Source: Ignavibacteria bacterium | GTDB taxonomy: Bacteria > Bacteroidota > Ignavibacteria > Kapaibacteriales > Kapaibacteriaceae | Assembly: GCA_015709655.1 (NCBI GenBank) | Contig: CP054181.1 | Span: 2,352,207-2,416,206 of the forward strand | Length of the DNA: 64,000 nucleotides | Direction of reading: 5' to 3' | Shown: one piece after another, positions 35,973-49,494 of the stretch | How positions within the stretch are numbered: the stretch's first letter is position 1 | Layout of the letters: every line of letters starts with the position of its first letter | Position numbers and translations under genes: made by a program | The notes under the pieces: model-generated | Databases searched by the model: none | What the model was told of the DNA's origin: nothing | The model's input: only the letters and a program-made list of their open reading frames with translations

Positions 35973-35980
35973 TAAGTTTG
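35973..35980 (+). promoter_or_regulatory. TAnnTTTG box upstream of Omp28-like gene
   Basis: TAAGTTTG, 151 nt before the ATG at 36132, in the 190-bp gap after yidC. The gap shows no gene. Confidence 0.3.
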
Positions 35981-36131
35981 CCCTATGCAATTCCCATCCC
36001 CATCATTTTGTAACTAAACCGGGTCAGGGTAATCATTGTAGATGCAGAAACGATAGTTAAATTGGATACGCTTACACAGCAGAATTAATACTGATTAAAC
36101 CACCATTGTCACCATTAACATGGAGTCACCG

Positions 36132-38543
36132 ATGAAAAGTCGGATTCTTTTTATAGGCATGATTGCGATCACAATTGCATTCTCTGCCTTTAATAGTATG
36201 GCTCAGAACAGCTTCAAACGGCTTACCGTTATTGAAGAATTTACGAGCGCTACTTGTCCACCCTGTGTTGCAGCCAGCCAGGCATTGCTGCAAGTTGTAA
36301 AAATGTCAAACAATATTGTTTCGGTACGGTTCCACATGGACTGGCCTGCACCGGGCGATCCGTGGAATCTTGCCAATCCCACTGACAATGCAACGCGCAA
36401 GAACTATTATAATGTGGGAGGTATCCCATATTCCCGCGTGAACGGTATTCAAATTAATCCGCAAAGCGCTTCTGCATTGTTAACACAGGCAAACAGCGAC
36501 AATGCTGAAGGCTCACCTGTTGGCATCGAGGTGAAAGAAACAAAGACCGGAACCAATGACTACAAGGTTGAGGTGAAGGTAAACACTAATATTGCCTTAT
36601 CGGGCCATACGCTTCACGTTGCAGTAGTAAGCAGGTTTGCAGAATATCCGGGGTTGAAGAGTAGTCTTCCGGGCTCTAATGGCGAAGAAGAATTTTATGA
36701 TGCAATGAATAAGATGCTACCCAATGCCACAGGAACCAGCCTTAACTTGTCGGCAGGCGGAGAACAGACATTTACATTCACCTATAAAAGAGGTGTTGGC
36801 GAAACCTGGCCGGCTAATCAGCAGTTTATCGTTGCCTACATTCAGAACGAATCAACAAAACGGGTTCTGAATGCCGGTACCAACCTCGTTGTTTATCGTG
36901 CCGATCTGGCTGCAGTTTCACCGGTATGGGAACCAATCAATCGTGGTGCCTCTGCAGTAAAAAAGGTGCGTGTTACCAATCCGACTGATAAAGAACTTAT
37001 TTGCACGCTGTCTATTAACAATGAGCAAAACCTGACCCAGAATGGCTGGAATGCATCCCTGTCCAGTTATGAAGTTGACCTGCTCCCCGGCGAGAGCACC
37101 GAAATTTCGATTAACTCGACTGCCGTCAACCGTGCATTTTTCTGCGCTATCGAGCTTGCCGCAACACCAATCGTAAAAGATGCAATCGCTGAAGTAACAG
37201 TGCTGACCACCGGCTACCTTACCAATTCCCGGGTCGCAGTGTACGCAGGTGCATCCAATGGCGCTGTTGGGCAGGCCATTGCGGCCATTGCTACCAAGTT
37301 TGCCACCGATGTTGCCTACGTGCCCCTTAACCAGGATGTAATGCTGGCATTCCCGCCGGAAACGTCGTTCGACGCCATTATCCTTCCGAGTGGCTATGAT
37401 GGCAGGTTTGCAATACCGGCACTTACGCCAATTGCCGACCAAATGCTGAAAGCTAATAAAGGTGTGTGGCTGACGGCGCCCGTGGGCCTTGCCGTAGCAT
37501 TGAATCCGGAAAACCAGCAATATGCCGGCTATCCTCAGGCTAAGGCTTTCTTCGAAAGTTATGGTCTGGGTCTGAACTCAACAATTGGCAGAACAAGCGG
37601 ACAGTACTATGCACAATTCGACCTGGCTGGTACACCGAATAATCCTATCAGCAATGGATGGTCCGCAAAGGCCAATGATGCTCACCAAAACTGGCCGTTT
37701 GCGATGGAAGCACAAGACCTGATTTCGATTCAAAACAATAAGAGCAAGGCGTTTGTGTACACCAACGGGAACACAACCAACATCGTTGGGGTTTACTCTG
37801 AAGAAGGAAAGAGAAAATTTGTATTCTCCAGTTTTGGTGCTGAGCATATCGCAAACGAAGCAAACAGAAATGCAATTACCGAGCGCGTTATCGAATACCT
37901 GCTGGCAGGTACAAACACAACGAATAAGCCGGAAATCACGCTGAGCACCCCCACGCTTGCGTTTGGAAACGTGGAGGTTGGCAAGACCGTTAACAGAACA
38001 GTTACCATTACAAACTCAGGGAATGCTGACCTTGAACTAACAGGTACTGCGCTGGGTGGCCCGGACGGGACAGACTTTGATATCATCGAAGGTTTAATTG
38101 ACGGAGGAAAGAAAGTAACTGTAAAACCCAATGGCACACATGCCGTCCGCGTTCAGTTCCAACCGTCTACGGTTAAGGCCAGTTTTGTTGGTACACTTGC
38201 CATTACCGGGAATGCTTCCTCACCCAATATTCAGCTTACCGGTTCTTCAACAACCGCTTCGGTTGAGACTGAAGCCGTTAGCGAGACGGGTGCCATTTCC
38301 ATGAAATTAACGGGCAGCAATCCTGTTACAGAACAATCAGCCGTACAGATTTCCTCTTCGCAACACGTACAGGTAACGGTTGTGGATGTTGCCGGACGTG
38401 TTGTGGCAACATTGTTTACCGGTTTACCGTCAGGACCCCAAGCACTGTCCCTTGCCAACCTGAACATGCCGTCAGGTACATATATGGTTGTTGCACAATC
38501 AGGTGCTGAACAGGCTGTTCTCAGTTTTGTTGTTGCTCAATAA
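36132..38543 (+). CDS. Secreted Omp28-like protein with T9SS sorting tail
   Basis: An 803-residue exported protein. After a signal peptide (FIGMIAITIAFSAFNSMAQ) comes a thioredoxin-like Omp28 domain with EEFTSATCPPCVAAS (CPPC near residue 40). A central domain follows (about 300-580), then an ASH/HYDIN-type Ig-like domain (LAFGNVEVGKTVNRTVTITN, about 610-700). The last 80 residues form a type IX secretion C-terminal domain (VTVVDVAGRVVATLF, MPSGTYMVVAQ). The product is therefore probably exported through the outer membrane by T9SS. ATG 36132 is preferred to 36120 because GGAG lies between them. Confidence 0.85.
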   Translation: MKSRILFIGMIAITIAFSAFNSMAQNSFKRLTVIEEFTSATCPPCVAASQALLQVVKMSNNIVSVRFHMDWPAPGDPWNLANPTDNATRKNYYNVGGIPYSRVNGIQINPQSASALLTQANSDNAEGSPVGIEVKETKTGTNDYKVEVKVNTNIALSGHTLHVAVVSRFAEYPGLKSSLPGSNGEEEFYDAMNKMLPNATGTSLNLSAGGEQTFTFTYKRGVGETWPANQQFIVAYIQNESTKRVLNAGTNLVVYRADLAAVSPVWEPINRGASAVKKVRVTNPTDKELICTLSINNEQNLTQNGWNASLSSYEVDLLPGESTEISINSTAVNRAFFCAIELAATPIVKDAIAEVTVLTTGYLTNSRVAVYAGASNGAVGQAIAAIATKFATDVAYVPLNQDVMLAFPPETSFDAIILPSGYDGRFAIPALTPIADQMLKANKGVWLTAPVGLAVALNPENQQYAGYPQAKAFFESYGLGLNSTIGRTSGQYYAQFDLAGTPNNPISNGWSAKANDAHQNWPFAMEAQDLISIQNNKSKAFVYTNGNTTNIVGVYSEEGKRKFVFSSFGAEHIANEANRNAITERVIEYLLAGTNTTNKPEITLSTPTLAFGNVEVGKTVNRTVTITNSGNADLELTGTALGGPDGTDFDIIEGLIDGGKKVTVKPNGTHAVRVQFQPSTVKASFVGTLAITGNASSPNIQLTGSSTTASVETEAVSETGAISMKLTGSNPVTEQSAVQISSSQHVQVTVVDVAGRVVATLFTGLPSGPQALSLANLNMPSGTYMVVAQSGAEQAVLSFVVAQ

Positions 38544-38565
38544 GCAGTCAGAATTCATTGTTAAT

Positions 38566-38600
38566 AAAAGGCTGTCCTTGCGGACAGCCTTTTTTCTTTT
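38566..38600 (+). terminator. Rho-independent terminator after the T9SS cargo gene
   Basis: AAAAGGCTGTCC (38566-38577), loop TTGC and GGACAGCCTTTT (38582-38593), followed by further T residues. It ends the plus-strand block; the A-rich 5' arm would let it work partly for the convergent GWxTD gene as well. Confidence 0.85.
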
Positions 38601-38683
38601 GTATTGCTTTATACGGGTTACCTGAGGAGGACCTTCAGTACAAAATCCCGGTAGTGCCGTTAAATAAATAACGTGAATAATTA

Positions 38684-40018
38684 TTATCTGTGGTATCGGT
38701 ACTTGGCATCGGCAGGCATGGGGGTTCGCAGACGCCATTCACCAAAACCGGAGTCCTCGAACATAAAGGTGTGGTCGGGATAGGTCCACCGTTCATACTC
38801 GGTAAGTCCGTTAACCGAGCGGGCCCGTTCCTTGTTGGTGGGTTCGCCATAGATGATGTACACCCGCCCCATATCAGTTATCCAGCCGTCTGCATAGGTT
38901 TTAAACAGTCTGTTTGCCGTAGCAATTCTGCCATAGTATTCATCAAAGGCTTCGTTGATAACGGTGTTTGGTGTTGGATCCAGTGTCTTCCAGAACTGAT
39001 CAAACCTGTATTCGCGTTCACCCTCGGTTGTGCCTGCAAGAATGTTATCCATATCGGCCTGAGTTGCAACATAGGCTAACTGTTTAATTGCCTTTGTAAG
39101 GTCACTTAATACCGACGATGATAGTGTCCGTGGTATGATATACGGTCGGGATGCCTGCGCAAGGATGACACTTGTATCGGCAACCCCACCGGATACAGGA
39201 TGCAACATAACGTTCATGGTATAGCGCCCTGAAGCAGGGAACCTGACTGCCGTAATCGGGAAGAAGTGCTGGCTGGTGCGTTGTGAAATTTCTGTGGGTG
39301 CGCCCAAGCCCCCTATCAGAATCTTATCATCTGCCGATGTGATTTTCCATCCAATGGCCACATCTGCCGGTACTGTTTCAAGATATACCTCGAAAAAAAC
39401 AAATAAATGAAGAGAATGATCCCAGATGCCTGAGCCAATAAATGGTGTGATGGCATAGCGTCCGCTGCGTTCTTCAATCTGGCTTACGTACATTAACGAC
39501 GACAAAGCAGGCGTCAACGAAAGGTCCCTGACCGAAATCGTGTCGGTACGGGTAAACTCCCTGTGCGAGAACTGATCCTCAATCATGACCTCGTACCGGT
39601 ATGAGCCGGGGGACAAAAGAAAACGGACGGGAATGTTATCAGCCTTCCCGGTGGAGCCCTGGCTAACCTGATAGGACTCTTCGATCATTGACCGCCGTAT
39701 CGTGGTGTCGGCTATGGTCCGACCCAGCAGATCGCGGACAGAGATATGTGCATTGTAGGCTGCCACGAAACGTCCGTCGTGCTGCTGAAACTGTATTGAT
39801 TGGTAGGGCACTGCTACATAAACATCGGTAAATTCTTTACCGGTTATCCCGGGTGCATGAAACACCATTGCATCAACAATAATCGAAGTGCCTTTCTGTG
39901 GCGTTTGTCCATGCAGAGGAGGTGCCGGTACAGTAAGCACCGTAAGGGCAGCTACTGCGGGTACTGTTCTGTGACGGATCGCACCGAACAGCCGGGTTAA
40001 TGAATTACGCGCTAACAT
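38684..40018 (-). CDS. GWxTD domain-containing exported protein
   Basis: A 444-residue protein with an N-terminal signal peptide (AVAALTVLTVPAPPLHGQ). The C-terminal region contains DGWITDMGRVYIIYGEP, the GWxTD motif, and YERWTYPD...FMFEDSGFGEWRL, as in FCB-group GWxTD proteins; the N-terminal half is beta-rich (SVRDLLGRTIADTTI). Function is unknown. ATG 40018 is chosen to place the signal peptide at the N-terminus; it overlaps the upstream CoA-transferase stop by 14 bp. Confidence 0.85.
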   Translation of the reverse strand: MLARNSLTRLFGAIRHRTVPAVAALTVLTVPAPPLHGQTPQKGTSIIVDAMVFHAPGITGKEFTDVYVAVPYQSIQFQQHDGRFVAAYNAHISVRDLLGRTIADTTIRRSMIEESYQVSQGSTGKADNIPVRFLLSPGSYRYEVMIEDQFSHREFTRTDTISVRDLSLTPALSSLMYVSQIEERSGRYAITPFIGSGIWDHSLHLFVFFEVYLETVPADVAIGWKITSADDKILIGGLGAPTEISQRTSQHFFPITAVRFPASGRYTMNVMLHPVSGGVADTSVILAQASRPYIIPRTLSSSVLSDLTKAIKQLAYVATQADMDNILAGTTEGEREYRFDQFWKTLDPTPNTVINEAFDEYYGRIATANRLFKTYADGWITDMGRVYIIYGEPTNKERARSVNGLTEYERWTYPDHTFMFEDSGFGEWRLRTPMPADAKYRYHR

Positions 40019-41288
40019 GAAGTTTCCATACCTCCCTGGCGTGTTTGGCAAGTGTTTCCCTGTCATCTGGATGTGCAATCTGTATTAGTGCTTCTGCACG
40101 CTTCCTCAGTGATTTACCGTGTAAAAATGCAATGCCGTACTCAGTAGCAACGTAGTGGACGTGTGCCCGTGTAGTTACCACGCCGGCCCCTGGTTTTAGC
40201 ATACCAACGATTCTGGAAATACCTTTGCGGGTACGCGAGGGGAGGGCGATAACCGGCACACCGTCGGGGCAGAGCGAAGCACCTCGGATAAAGTCAACTT
40301 GTCCGCCTACGCCGCTGTACGGCGATGTTCCGATAGAATCGGCGCAGACCTGTCCGGTAATATCAACTTCGATTGCGCTGTTAATAGCCGTGACCTTCGG
40401 GTTCTGCATGATAACGGTTGGCCGGTTCACATAGGCTACGTCCAGCATTGCCACACAAGGGTTATCGTGAACAAAATTGTATAATCGTTTAGTACCCATA
40501 ACAAAGGTTGCAACGATTTTGCCCGGATGTTTTCGTTTATACCGGCCTGTCACGACACCTTTGTCGTATAGGTCAACAAGGCCGTCGCTGAACATTTCAG
40601 TATGCACGCCAAGGTCTTTGTGTCCGGACAGCTCTGCCAGTACTGCATCGGGGATTGCACCAATGCCCATTTGCAGTGTGGCACCGTCAGGCACCACCTG
40701 GGCTACGTGACGTCCGATGGCTTTCTCCACATCCGTAAGCACTGGACGCTGAACTTCGGGGATATCGTCTTCCCATGGAACCAGGCAGGTAATTCGGTTT
40801 ACGTGTACAAGGGCATCACCGTGGGTGCGGGGCATTCGCGGGTTTACCTGCGCAATTACTGTGCGTGCACTATGAAGTGCAGCATGTGCAGCCTCGACGG
40901 TAACGCCCAGGGAGCAGTAGCCATGTTCGTCCGGCGGCGATACCTGAATCAGTGCCGCCGAGATCTTTAGTTGGCCACTGTAAAACAACTGCGGAATTTC
41001 ACTCAGGAAAATCGGCGTATAGTCGGCACGGCCTTCCTGCACGGCTCTGCGTATATTGCCACCGATAAAAAGACAGTTAACGCGAAAACTCTCGGCGAAT
41101 TCGGGTTGAGCGTAAGGAGCCGGCCCCTCGGTGTGTAAGTGAACGATTTCTACATCCCGCAGTCGTCCGGCCTGCCGAACAAGTTCCTGTATAAGGTGTT
41201 GGGGGGCAGCGGCAACGCTGTGCAGATAGATACGATCTCCCGATTGAATTTTGCTGATAGCTTCTTCGGCTGTATAGTAGGTGTTCAT
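40005..41288 (-). CDS. Acetyl-CoA hydrolase/transferase family protein
   Basis: A 427-residue class-I CoA-transferase of the Cat1/4-hydroxybutyrate CoA-transferase type. Visible motifs are QVSPPDEHGYCSLG, TLQMGIGAIPDAV, GVHTEMFSDGLVDL (with the Glu expected to carry the CoA thioester) and GVGGQVDFIRGA. It moves CoA between acyl groups and acetate or similar; the physiological acids are unknown. The frame is open upstream to 41318, but ATG 41288 starts at the conserved region (YYTAEEAISKIQSGDRIYLH). A TAACTTTG box lies at 41316-41323. Confidence 0.85.
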   Translation of the reverse strand: MNTYYTAEEAISKIQSGDRIYLHSVAAAPQHLIQELVRQAGRLRDVEIVHLHTEGPAPYAQPEFAESFRVNCLFIGGNIRRAVQEGRADYTPIFLSEIPQLFYSGQLKISAALIQVSPPDEHGYCSLGVTVEAAHAALHSARTVIAQVNPRMPRTHGDALVHVNRITCLVPWEDDIPEVQRPVLTDVEKAIGRHVAQVVPDGATLQMGIGAIPDAVLAELSGHKDLGVHTEMFSDGLVDLYDKGVVTGRYKRKHPGKIVATFVMGTKRLYNFVHDNPCVAMLDVAYVNRPTVIMQNPKVTAINSAIEVDITGQVCADSIGTSPYSGVGGQVDFIRGASLCPDGVPVIALPSRTRKGISRIVGMLKPGAGVVTTRAHVHYVATEYGIAFLHGKSLRKRAEALIQIAHPDDRETLAKHAREVWKLHVSA

Positions 41289-41315
41289 GCAGTACATTAC
41301 ATTGTGAGAATCGAA

Positions 41316-41323
41316 CAAAGTTA
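41316..41323 (-). promoter_or_regulatory. TAnnTTTG box upstream of CoA-transferase
   Basis: The minus strand reads TAACTTTG, 27 nt before the ATG at 41288, inside the divergent gap with the Fe-S oxidoreductase gene. Confidence 0.4.
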
Positions 41324-41361
41324 GAGTTTGTTATCTTCGAATTGATTTGGAGCTATACGAT

Positions 41362-43407
41362 ATGACGATACATACGATTGTATTCCTGTGTGTTCTATTG
41401 GTTGCATTTGGCTTTTTTGCGCGTAGTGCAATGCGGTTAATAGCGTATTTGAGGGTTGCAAAGCCGGCACACAGACTAGACAATTTAGGGGCCAGGTTAA
41501 AAACAACACTAACGGTGGCTCTCGGCCAGAGTAAGCTACTGCGAGATCCGGTTGCCGGATGGATCCACGCAGCAATTTTCTGGGGCTTCCTGATACTCCT
41601 GTTTTCAGCGATCGAGGCGGTTCTGGAAGGACTGCACCAGGGGTGGTCACTTAATTTTCTGGGTCCGGTATATTCTGCAATTACCTTCCTGACTGATCTG
41701 TTTTGTACCTTCATCATCGTGGCAACGGTTTTGGCCTTGTGGCGCCGTTATGTGATGAACATCAAGCGTCTGCAAGTAAAGGGCGAGGGGCTTGAAGCAG
41801 GACTGATTTTAATAACGATATTTCTTATTGTTTCGTCACTGGCGGTTCAGAACTCACTGCGCCTTCATGTGTATGGGGCCGACATGTCGTGGGCACTGCG
41901 ACCGATCACGCGTCCGCTTGGTACGGGCCTGAGTCAGCTGTTGGGCAGTGCTACCCCGGTTGTTTTTCATATTGCCTGGTGGATTCATGCAGTGTTAATC
42001 CTGGCTTTTTTGAATTACCTGCCATTCTCAAAACACCTGCATGTTCTTACATCGGTTCCTAATGTTTTCCTTGGACCAATAAAGCCAACCAACAGTCTTG
42101 AACCCATCAATTTTGAAGAAGAGGGTGTAGAAAGCTTTGGCGTCACCGATATCGAAGACTTTACCTGGAAGACTCTGCTGGACGGCTATACGTGCACCCA
42201 CTGCGGCAGGTGTACCAGTGTGTGCCCGGCGTATCAGACTGGGAAGGTACTGGACCCCCGCCAGGTTATAATTTCAATCCATGACAGAACCATGGATAAA
42301 GCCCCTTTAATCATTAAAAAACAGAAGGGGGCTGAGCTTACGCCCGAAGAACAGGCAGTATGGGATAAAAAACTTATCGGTGACTACATTACACCCGAAG
42401 CGCTGTGGGCTTGTACCACCTGCGGTGCCTGCATGCAGGAATGTCCGGTGAATATCGAGCATGTGCCGGCAATTGTTGATATGCGTCGGTCAATGGTCAT
42501 GATGGAAGCATCGTTTACCGACGAGAGTGCCAATCTGCCCGATGTGTACGGTAACATGGAAACCAATGGTGTGCCGTGGGGTGGTTTTGCTCAGAGCGAC
42601 AGAGCCAACTGGGCAGAAGGAATGGGGATTAAAACAGCGGCGGATGATGCCAACATGGAGGTCCTCTTCTGGGTAGGATGTCCGGGTAGTTACGATGACA
42701 GAGCAAAAAAAATCACCCGCTCGTTTGCAGAGCTGATGCAGCAAGCCGGTGTTGACTTTAGAATTCTTGGCACTGAAGAGCATTGCAACGGCGACATCGC
42801 ACGCCGCACAGGCAACGAATTCCTTGCGGATATGTTAACGAAAACTAATATTGAAACCTTCAATAAGTACAGTGTTAAAAAAATCGTTACAACATGTCCG
42901 CACTGCCTGAACACATTTAAAAATGACTACTCGAAGTATGGCTTTAAAGCAGAGGTTGTACACCATACGGTGTTTATTTCGCAGCTAATCGAAAGCGGGC
43001 GGCTGAAGGTGGACCGTACCAAGCTTGACGAAACAGTGATAGCATACCACGACAGTTGTTACCTTGGCAGGATGAACAACGAGTACGATGCTCCGCGGAC
43101 TACGCTTGAACGTTTACCGGGGGTGACGTTAGCAGAGTCTTCAAAGAACCACGACCGTGGTTTTTGCTGCGGAGCCGGAGGCGGCAGAGTATTCATGGAA
43201 GAGAACGTTGGTGATCGTGTGAATGTTGTTCGTACGGGACAGTTGCTGGAAACCGGAGCAAAAACCATAGCTCTGAACTGTCCGTTCTGCCTTACTATGA
43301 TTACCGATGGTGTAAAGGCAACCGAAGGGGCCGAAGATGTACAGGTGCTGGACGTTGCCGAGATTGTGGCAGCCAACGTATTGTCTGCCAGGTCTGAGCA
43401 GCAATAA
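41362..43407 (+). CDS. Membrane Fe-S oxidoreductase with CCG domains (HdrD/EMO-like)
   Basis: A 681-residue protein: an N-terminal NarI-like membrane part of about five helices (to ~240), then two 4Fe-4S clusters (CTHCGRCTSVCPAYQ and CTTCGACMQECPVN), then two CCG cysteine domains (CPHCLNTF, HDSCYLGR, FCCGAGGGR, NCPFCLTMI). This layout is shared with electron-transfer-flavoprotein:menaquinone oxidoreductases (FadF/EMO-like) and heterodisulfide-reductase subunits. It probably moves electrons from acyl-CoA dehydrogenation to quinone; this is inference from architecture and the acyl-CoA genes nearby. ATG 41362 follows GGAG; a TTG at 41347 is less likely. Confidence 0.85.
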   Translation: MTIHTIVFLCVLLVAFGFFARSAMRLIAYLRVAKPAHRLDNLGARLKTTLTVALGQSKLLRDPVAGWIHAAIFWGFLILLFSAIEAVLEGLHQGWSLNFLGPVYSAITFLTDLFCTFIIVATVLALWRRYVMNIKRLQVKGEGLEAGLILITIFLIVSSLAVQNSLRLHVYGADMSWALRPITRPLGTGLSQLLGSATPVVFHIAWWIHAVLILAFLNYLPFSKHLHVLTSVPNVFLGPIKPTNSLEPINFEEEGVESFGVTDIEDFTWKTLLDGYTCTHCGRCTSVCPAYQTGKVLDPRQVIISIHDRTMDKAPLIIKKQKGAELTPEEQAVWDKKLIGDYITPEALWACTTCGACMQECPVNIEHVPAIVDMRRSMVMMEASFTDESANLPDVYGNMETNGVPWGGFAQSDRANWAEGMGIKTAADDANMEVLFWVGCPGSYDDRAKKITRSFAELMQQAGVDFRILGTEEHCNGDIARRTGNEFLADMLTKTNIETFNKYSVKKIVTTCPHCLNTFKNDYSKYGFKAEVVHHTVFISQLIESGRLKVDRTKLDETVIAYHDSCYLGRMNNEYDAPRTTLERLPGVTLAESSKNHDRGFCCGAGGGRVFMEENVGDRVNVVRTGQLLETGAKTIALNCPFCLTMITDGVKATEGAEDVQVLDVAEIVAANVLSARSEQQ

Positions 43408-43451
43408 CAGAGGTCAGACTATTTGATACGTGACAAGGATGGCTTGCCGGG

Positions 43452-44753
43452 TTATACCACCCGCAGCGCCTTCTGGAGTACCTTTACCAGGCTTTCGGTA
43501 AGTACCGTACGCTGGTGCTGTAGCACAAAGTCGCGGTTGGGTGTCATGTGCCTACCGGTGCGCCAGTCGTTGTACATGGAGAGTACTGCCTGGACGATTG
43601 CCGGTACGTCATACGGATCGGTAATGTACGAAGCACCGTAGGCCATGGCATCGTTACGGGCGGCACCCTTGGGCGTACTTGCCAGAATCGGCTTCTGTGT
43701 TCCAAAGTATTCGTACAGTTTTGCAGGAGCCCAGGTATCAACGTTGCGCGCGTCTCCTAGCATCATCCATAGAGCATCACTCTGTTGGATTAATGCAACT
43801 GACTCAGCATGTGGAAGATAACCATGGTTAACAATAATGTCGTCTAATTTCATCCGGTGCGCCTTTGCCTGATATTCTTTTCGCAGCATCCCGGCAAAGT
43901 GAAGTTCCAGATTAACCTCGGGATGTTCTTTACGCAATTTTTTAATTGCCTTAAAGAACGGAACGGGCGTTACCGAGTCGTAAAACGTACCGGTAAACGT
44001 GAGCCGGAACGCATCAGTACTCCCATTAGGGAACAGGCGGCCACGCGTCTCCGCCGACATCGGCTGTGCAAAGTCATCGGGATCCCATCCATGTGGAAGG
44101 ATCACAACATCGTGGAAATCCAGAAACTCATAATTGGCAATCAGGAATTCCTTCATCCTCCGGTTGGTAACGGTGATGCGTGACGCTCTTGCCAGGGTCT
44201 GGTGCTCAAACTTCTGATGGCGGTGCTTATGCCACAGCGTGGGATACGAATGAAACTGATTACCGTACCACAGGTCGCGGTAGTCAGCAACGTACGGTAT
44301 TCCTGTTTCGGCGCTGAGCTGTGCTGCAGCCATGACCGTGCTAAAAGGAGGGCCGCTGGCAAAGATCACATCAACAGGATGACGGGCGACAACATCTTTT
44401 GCCAAGGCCACTGCCTTTGCAGCCCACTTTTTCTTATTGTCTGGTACAAACAGAGCACTGCTTGACTTACTGATAAACTTTCTGACAGATTCACGTGGCA
44501 TGGTTATCACGCCTTTTTCCAGCAGTTTTTTTACACGCAGTGAAGGCTCTGTCCTTACAATATCAACACCGGCCGCTTCTACCTCGTGCAACAGTGTCTG
44601 GTCTTCGGCGTAGTACAGTGTTGGCCCGGTAGTTACAACGATTGGGTTCCAGCCATACTGGGGCAGGTACTTTGTAAACTTTGCAACTCGTTGAACTCCA
44701 CTAAGACCCATTGGCGGATAGTAATACGCCAGAACTAAGACGGTATGTGCCAT
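43452..44753 (-). CDS. GT4-type glycosyltransferase
   Basis: A 433-residue GT-B glycosyltransferase. The N-terminus LAYYYPPMGLSGVQRVAKF is the acceptor-site loop of this subfamily. The C-terminal half has LTFTGTFYDSVTPVPFFKAI, HGYLPHAESVALIQQSDAL and KLYEYFGTQKPILAS, carrying the donor-site Glu. Substrates are unknown; surface polysaccharide is likely. It ends 44 bp from the convergent Fe-S gene and starts 5 bp from the M24 peptidase stop codon. Confidence 0.85.
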   Translation of the reverse strand: MAHTVLVLAYYYPPMGLSGVQRVAKFTKYLPQYGWNPIVVTTGPTLYYAEDQTLLHEVEAAGVDIVRTEPSLRVKKLLEKGVITMPRESVRKFISKSSSALFVPDNKKKWAAKAVALAKDVVARHPVDVIFASGPPFSTVMAAAQLSAETGIPYVADYRDLWYGNQFHSYPTLWHKHRHQKFEHQTLARASRITVTNRRMKEFLIANYEFLDFHDVVILPHGWDPDDFAQPMSAETRGRLFPNGSTDAFRLTFTGTFYDSVTPVPFFKAIKKLRKEHPEVNLELHFAGMLRKEYQAKAHRMKLDDIIVNHGYLPHAESVALIQQSDALWMMLGDARNVDTWAPAKLYEYFGTQKPILASTPKGAARNDAMAYGASYITDPYDVPAIVQAVLSMYNDWRTGRHMTPNRDFVLQHQRTVLTESLVKVLQKALRVV

Positions 44754-44758
44754 GCTGA

Positions 44759-45859
44759 TTACACCACCACCAATTCTCTGGGTGCCGTTGTTAGGAGCTG
44801 CGCGCCGTTTTTTGTAATGACAACATCGTCTTCAATTCGCATCCCAAACTCACCTGGTATGTATATGCCGGGCTCAATGGTGATAACACAATGTTCCTGT
44901 AGGGGGCTTGGGTTTCCTTTTGCAATGCGTGGGTTTTCATGGACCTCATAACCCAGACCGTGGCCCAGTGAATGTCGGAAATATCCGCCATAACCAGCCT
45001 TTTCAATCACTGTTCGGGCTGCGGCATCTAATGCACCGGCTGTTAAACCGGGCTTTACAACGTCAAGCGCAGTGTGATGAGCATCGTACAGCACAGCGAA
45101 AACTCCTTCAACTTTTGGTTTTGGTTTACCAAGGCAAAAGGTGCGCGTCATGTCACTGTACAAACCATTAACGCAGCATCCAAAGTCAACAGTAACAACA
45201 CTGCCGTTCTTAAGCTTCTGTTTCGATGCCCGGCCGTGTGGCATGGCACTGCGTACGCCAGAGACAACGATGATGTCAAATGCATCCCGCTCAGATCCTA
45301 ATTCGCGGGTTGTAGTGGCAAGGAAGTTGGCTACGTCAATTTCAGTCATGCCAGCCCGAACAGTACCCAGCAGTTTCTCGTACGCTGCCGAAGCAATTGA
45401 AGCGGCCTTGGAAATCGAGGCTCGCTCTGATGGTGTTTTTGCTTCGGTAACGCCTGAACACAGGTCATCGACCTCTATAAGGACAGCGGGTTTCCAGCCC
45501 TTCTTCATGGATTTTAGTGCGCTTACCGTAGTATGAGCAGCAACAAAGCCTATGGTTAAACCACGCGTGATAATACCACTTTGGGCAATGGCCTCGATGA
45601 AATTGCGAGCAATATGGGTACGTAATCCGTGTAGCGGGTGCAATTCGGACTTAACCTGTACATCGTATAGATCGTTAGTAACAAAGTCGATGTGCTTTTT
45701 GGTAATGACAACCAATGCCGACGAGCCGCTGAAGCCGGTAAGGTACCGAATGTCGGCTGCACGGGTAACTACAAGTGCATCAATGCCGGCACGTTTCATC
45801 TGCTTACGGATATCGGCAATGCGCAGCCCTGCTGCTGCTGTCATGGCTCGGGATGGCAT
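44759..45859 (-). CDS. Cytoplasmic Xaa-Pro peptidase (M24)
   Basis: A 366-residue creatinase/prolidase-type peptidase without a signal peptide. AMP_N region first (RYLTGFSGSSALVV), then the catalytic domain with metal ligands in VTVDFGCCVNGLYSDMTRTF, HSLGHGLGYEVHE, TIEPGIYIPGEFG and MRIEDDV. It is the second M24 enzyme of the window; the other (7.3-8.8 kb) is exported and longer. It lies 2 nt from the guaB stop and is probably in an operon with guaB. Confidence 0.9.
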   Translation of the reverse strand: MPSRAMTAAAGLRIADIRKQMKRAGIDALVVTRAADIRYLTGFSGSSALVVITKKHIDFVTNDLYDVQVKSELHPLHGLRTHIARNFIEAIAQSGIITRGLTIGFVAAHTTVSALKSMKKGWKPAVLIEVDDLCSGVTEAKTPSERASISKAASIASAAYEKLLGTVRAGMTEIDVANFLATTTRELGSERDAFDIIVVSGVRSAMPHGRASKQKLKNGSVVTVDFGCCVNGLYSDMTRTFCLGKPKPKVEGVFAVLYDAHHTALDVVKPGLTAGALDAAARTVIEKAGYGGYFRHSLGHGLGYEVHENPRIAKGNPSPLQEHCVITIEPGIYIPGEFGMRIEDDVVITKNGAQLLTTAPRELVVV

Positions 45860-45861
45860 TC

Positions 45862-47878
<2,017 letters not shown>

Positions 47879-47881
47879 ATC

Positions 47882-49330
<1,449 letters not shown>

Positions 49331-49338
49331 TCAATCTT

Positions 49339-49346
49339 CAAAAATA
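49339..49346 (-). promoter_or_regulatory. TAnnTTTG box upstream of atpD
   Basis: The minus strand reads TATTTTTG, 47 nt before the atpD ATG, in the divergent gap to the thiolase gene. Confidence 0.4.
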
Positions 49347-49494
49347 CAGATGTATATCGAATCAGCTACGTCCGTGGGCTCTGCGAGCACAGATTTTGGG
49401 TCTCCAAACGCTGTCCGTCGTCAAAAAACAGTCGGTTAAAGTGGTATTTTGCACATCTATTTCCGGTTTTTTTCATGATACTGTAATCTTACTT

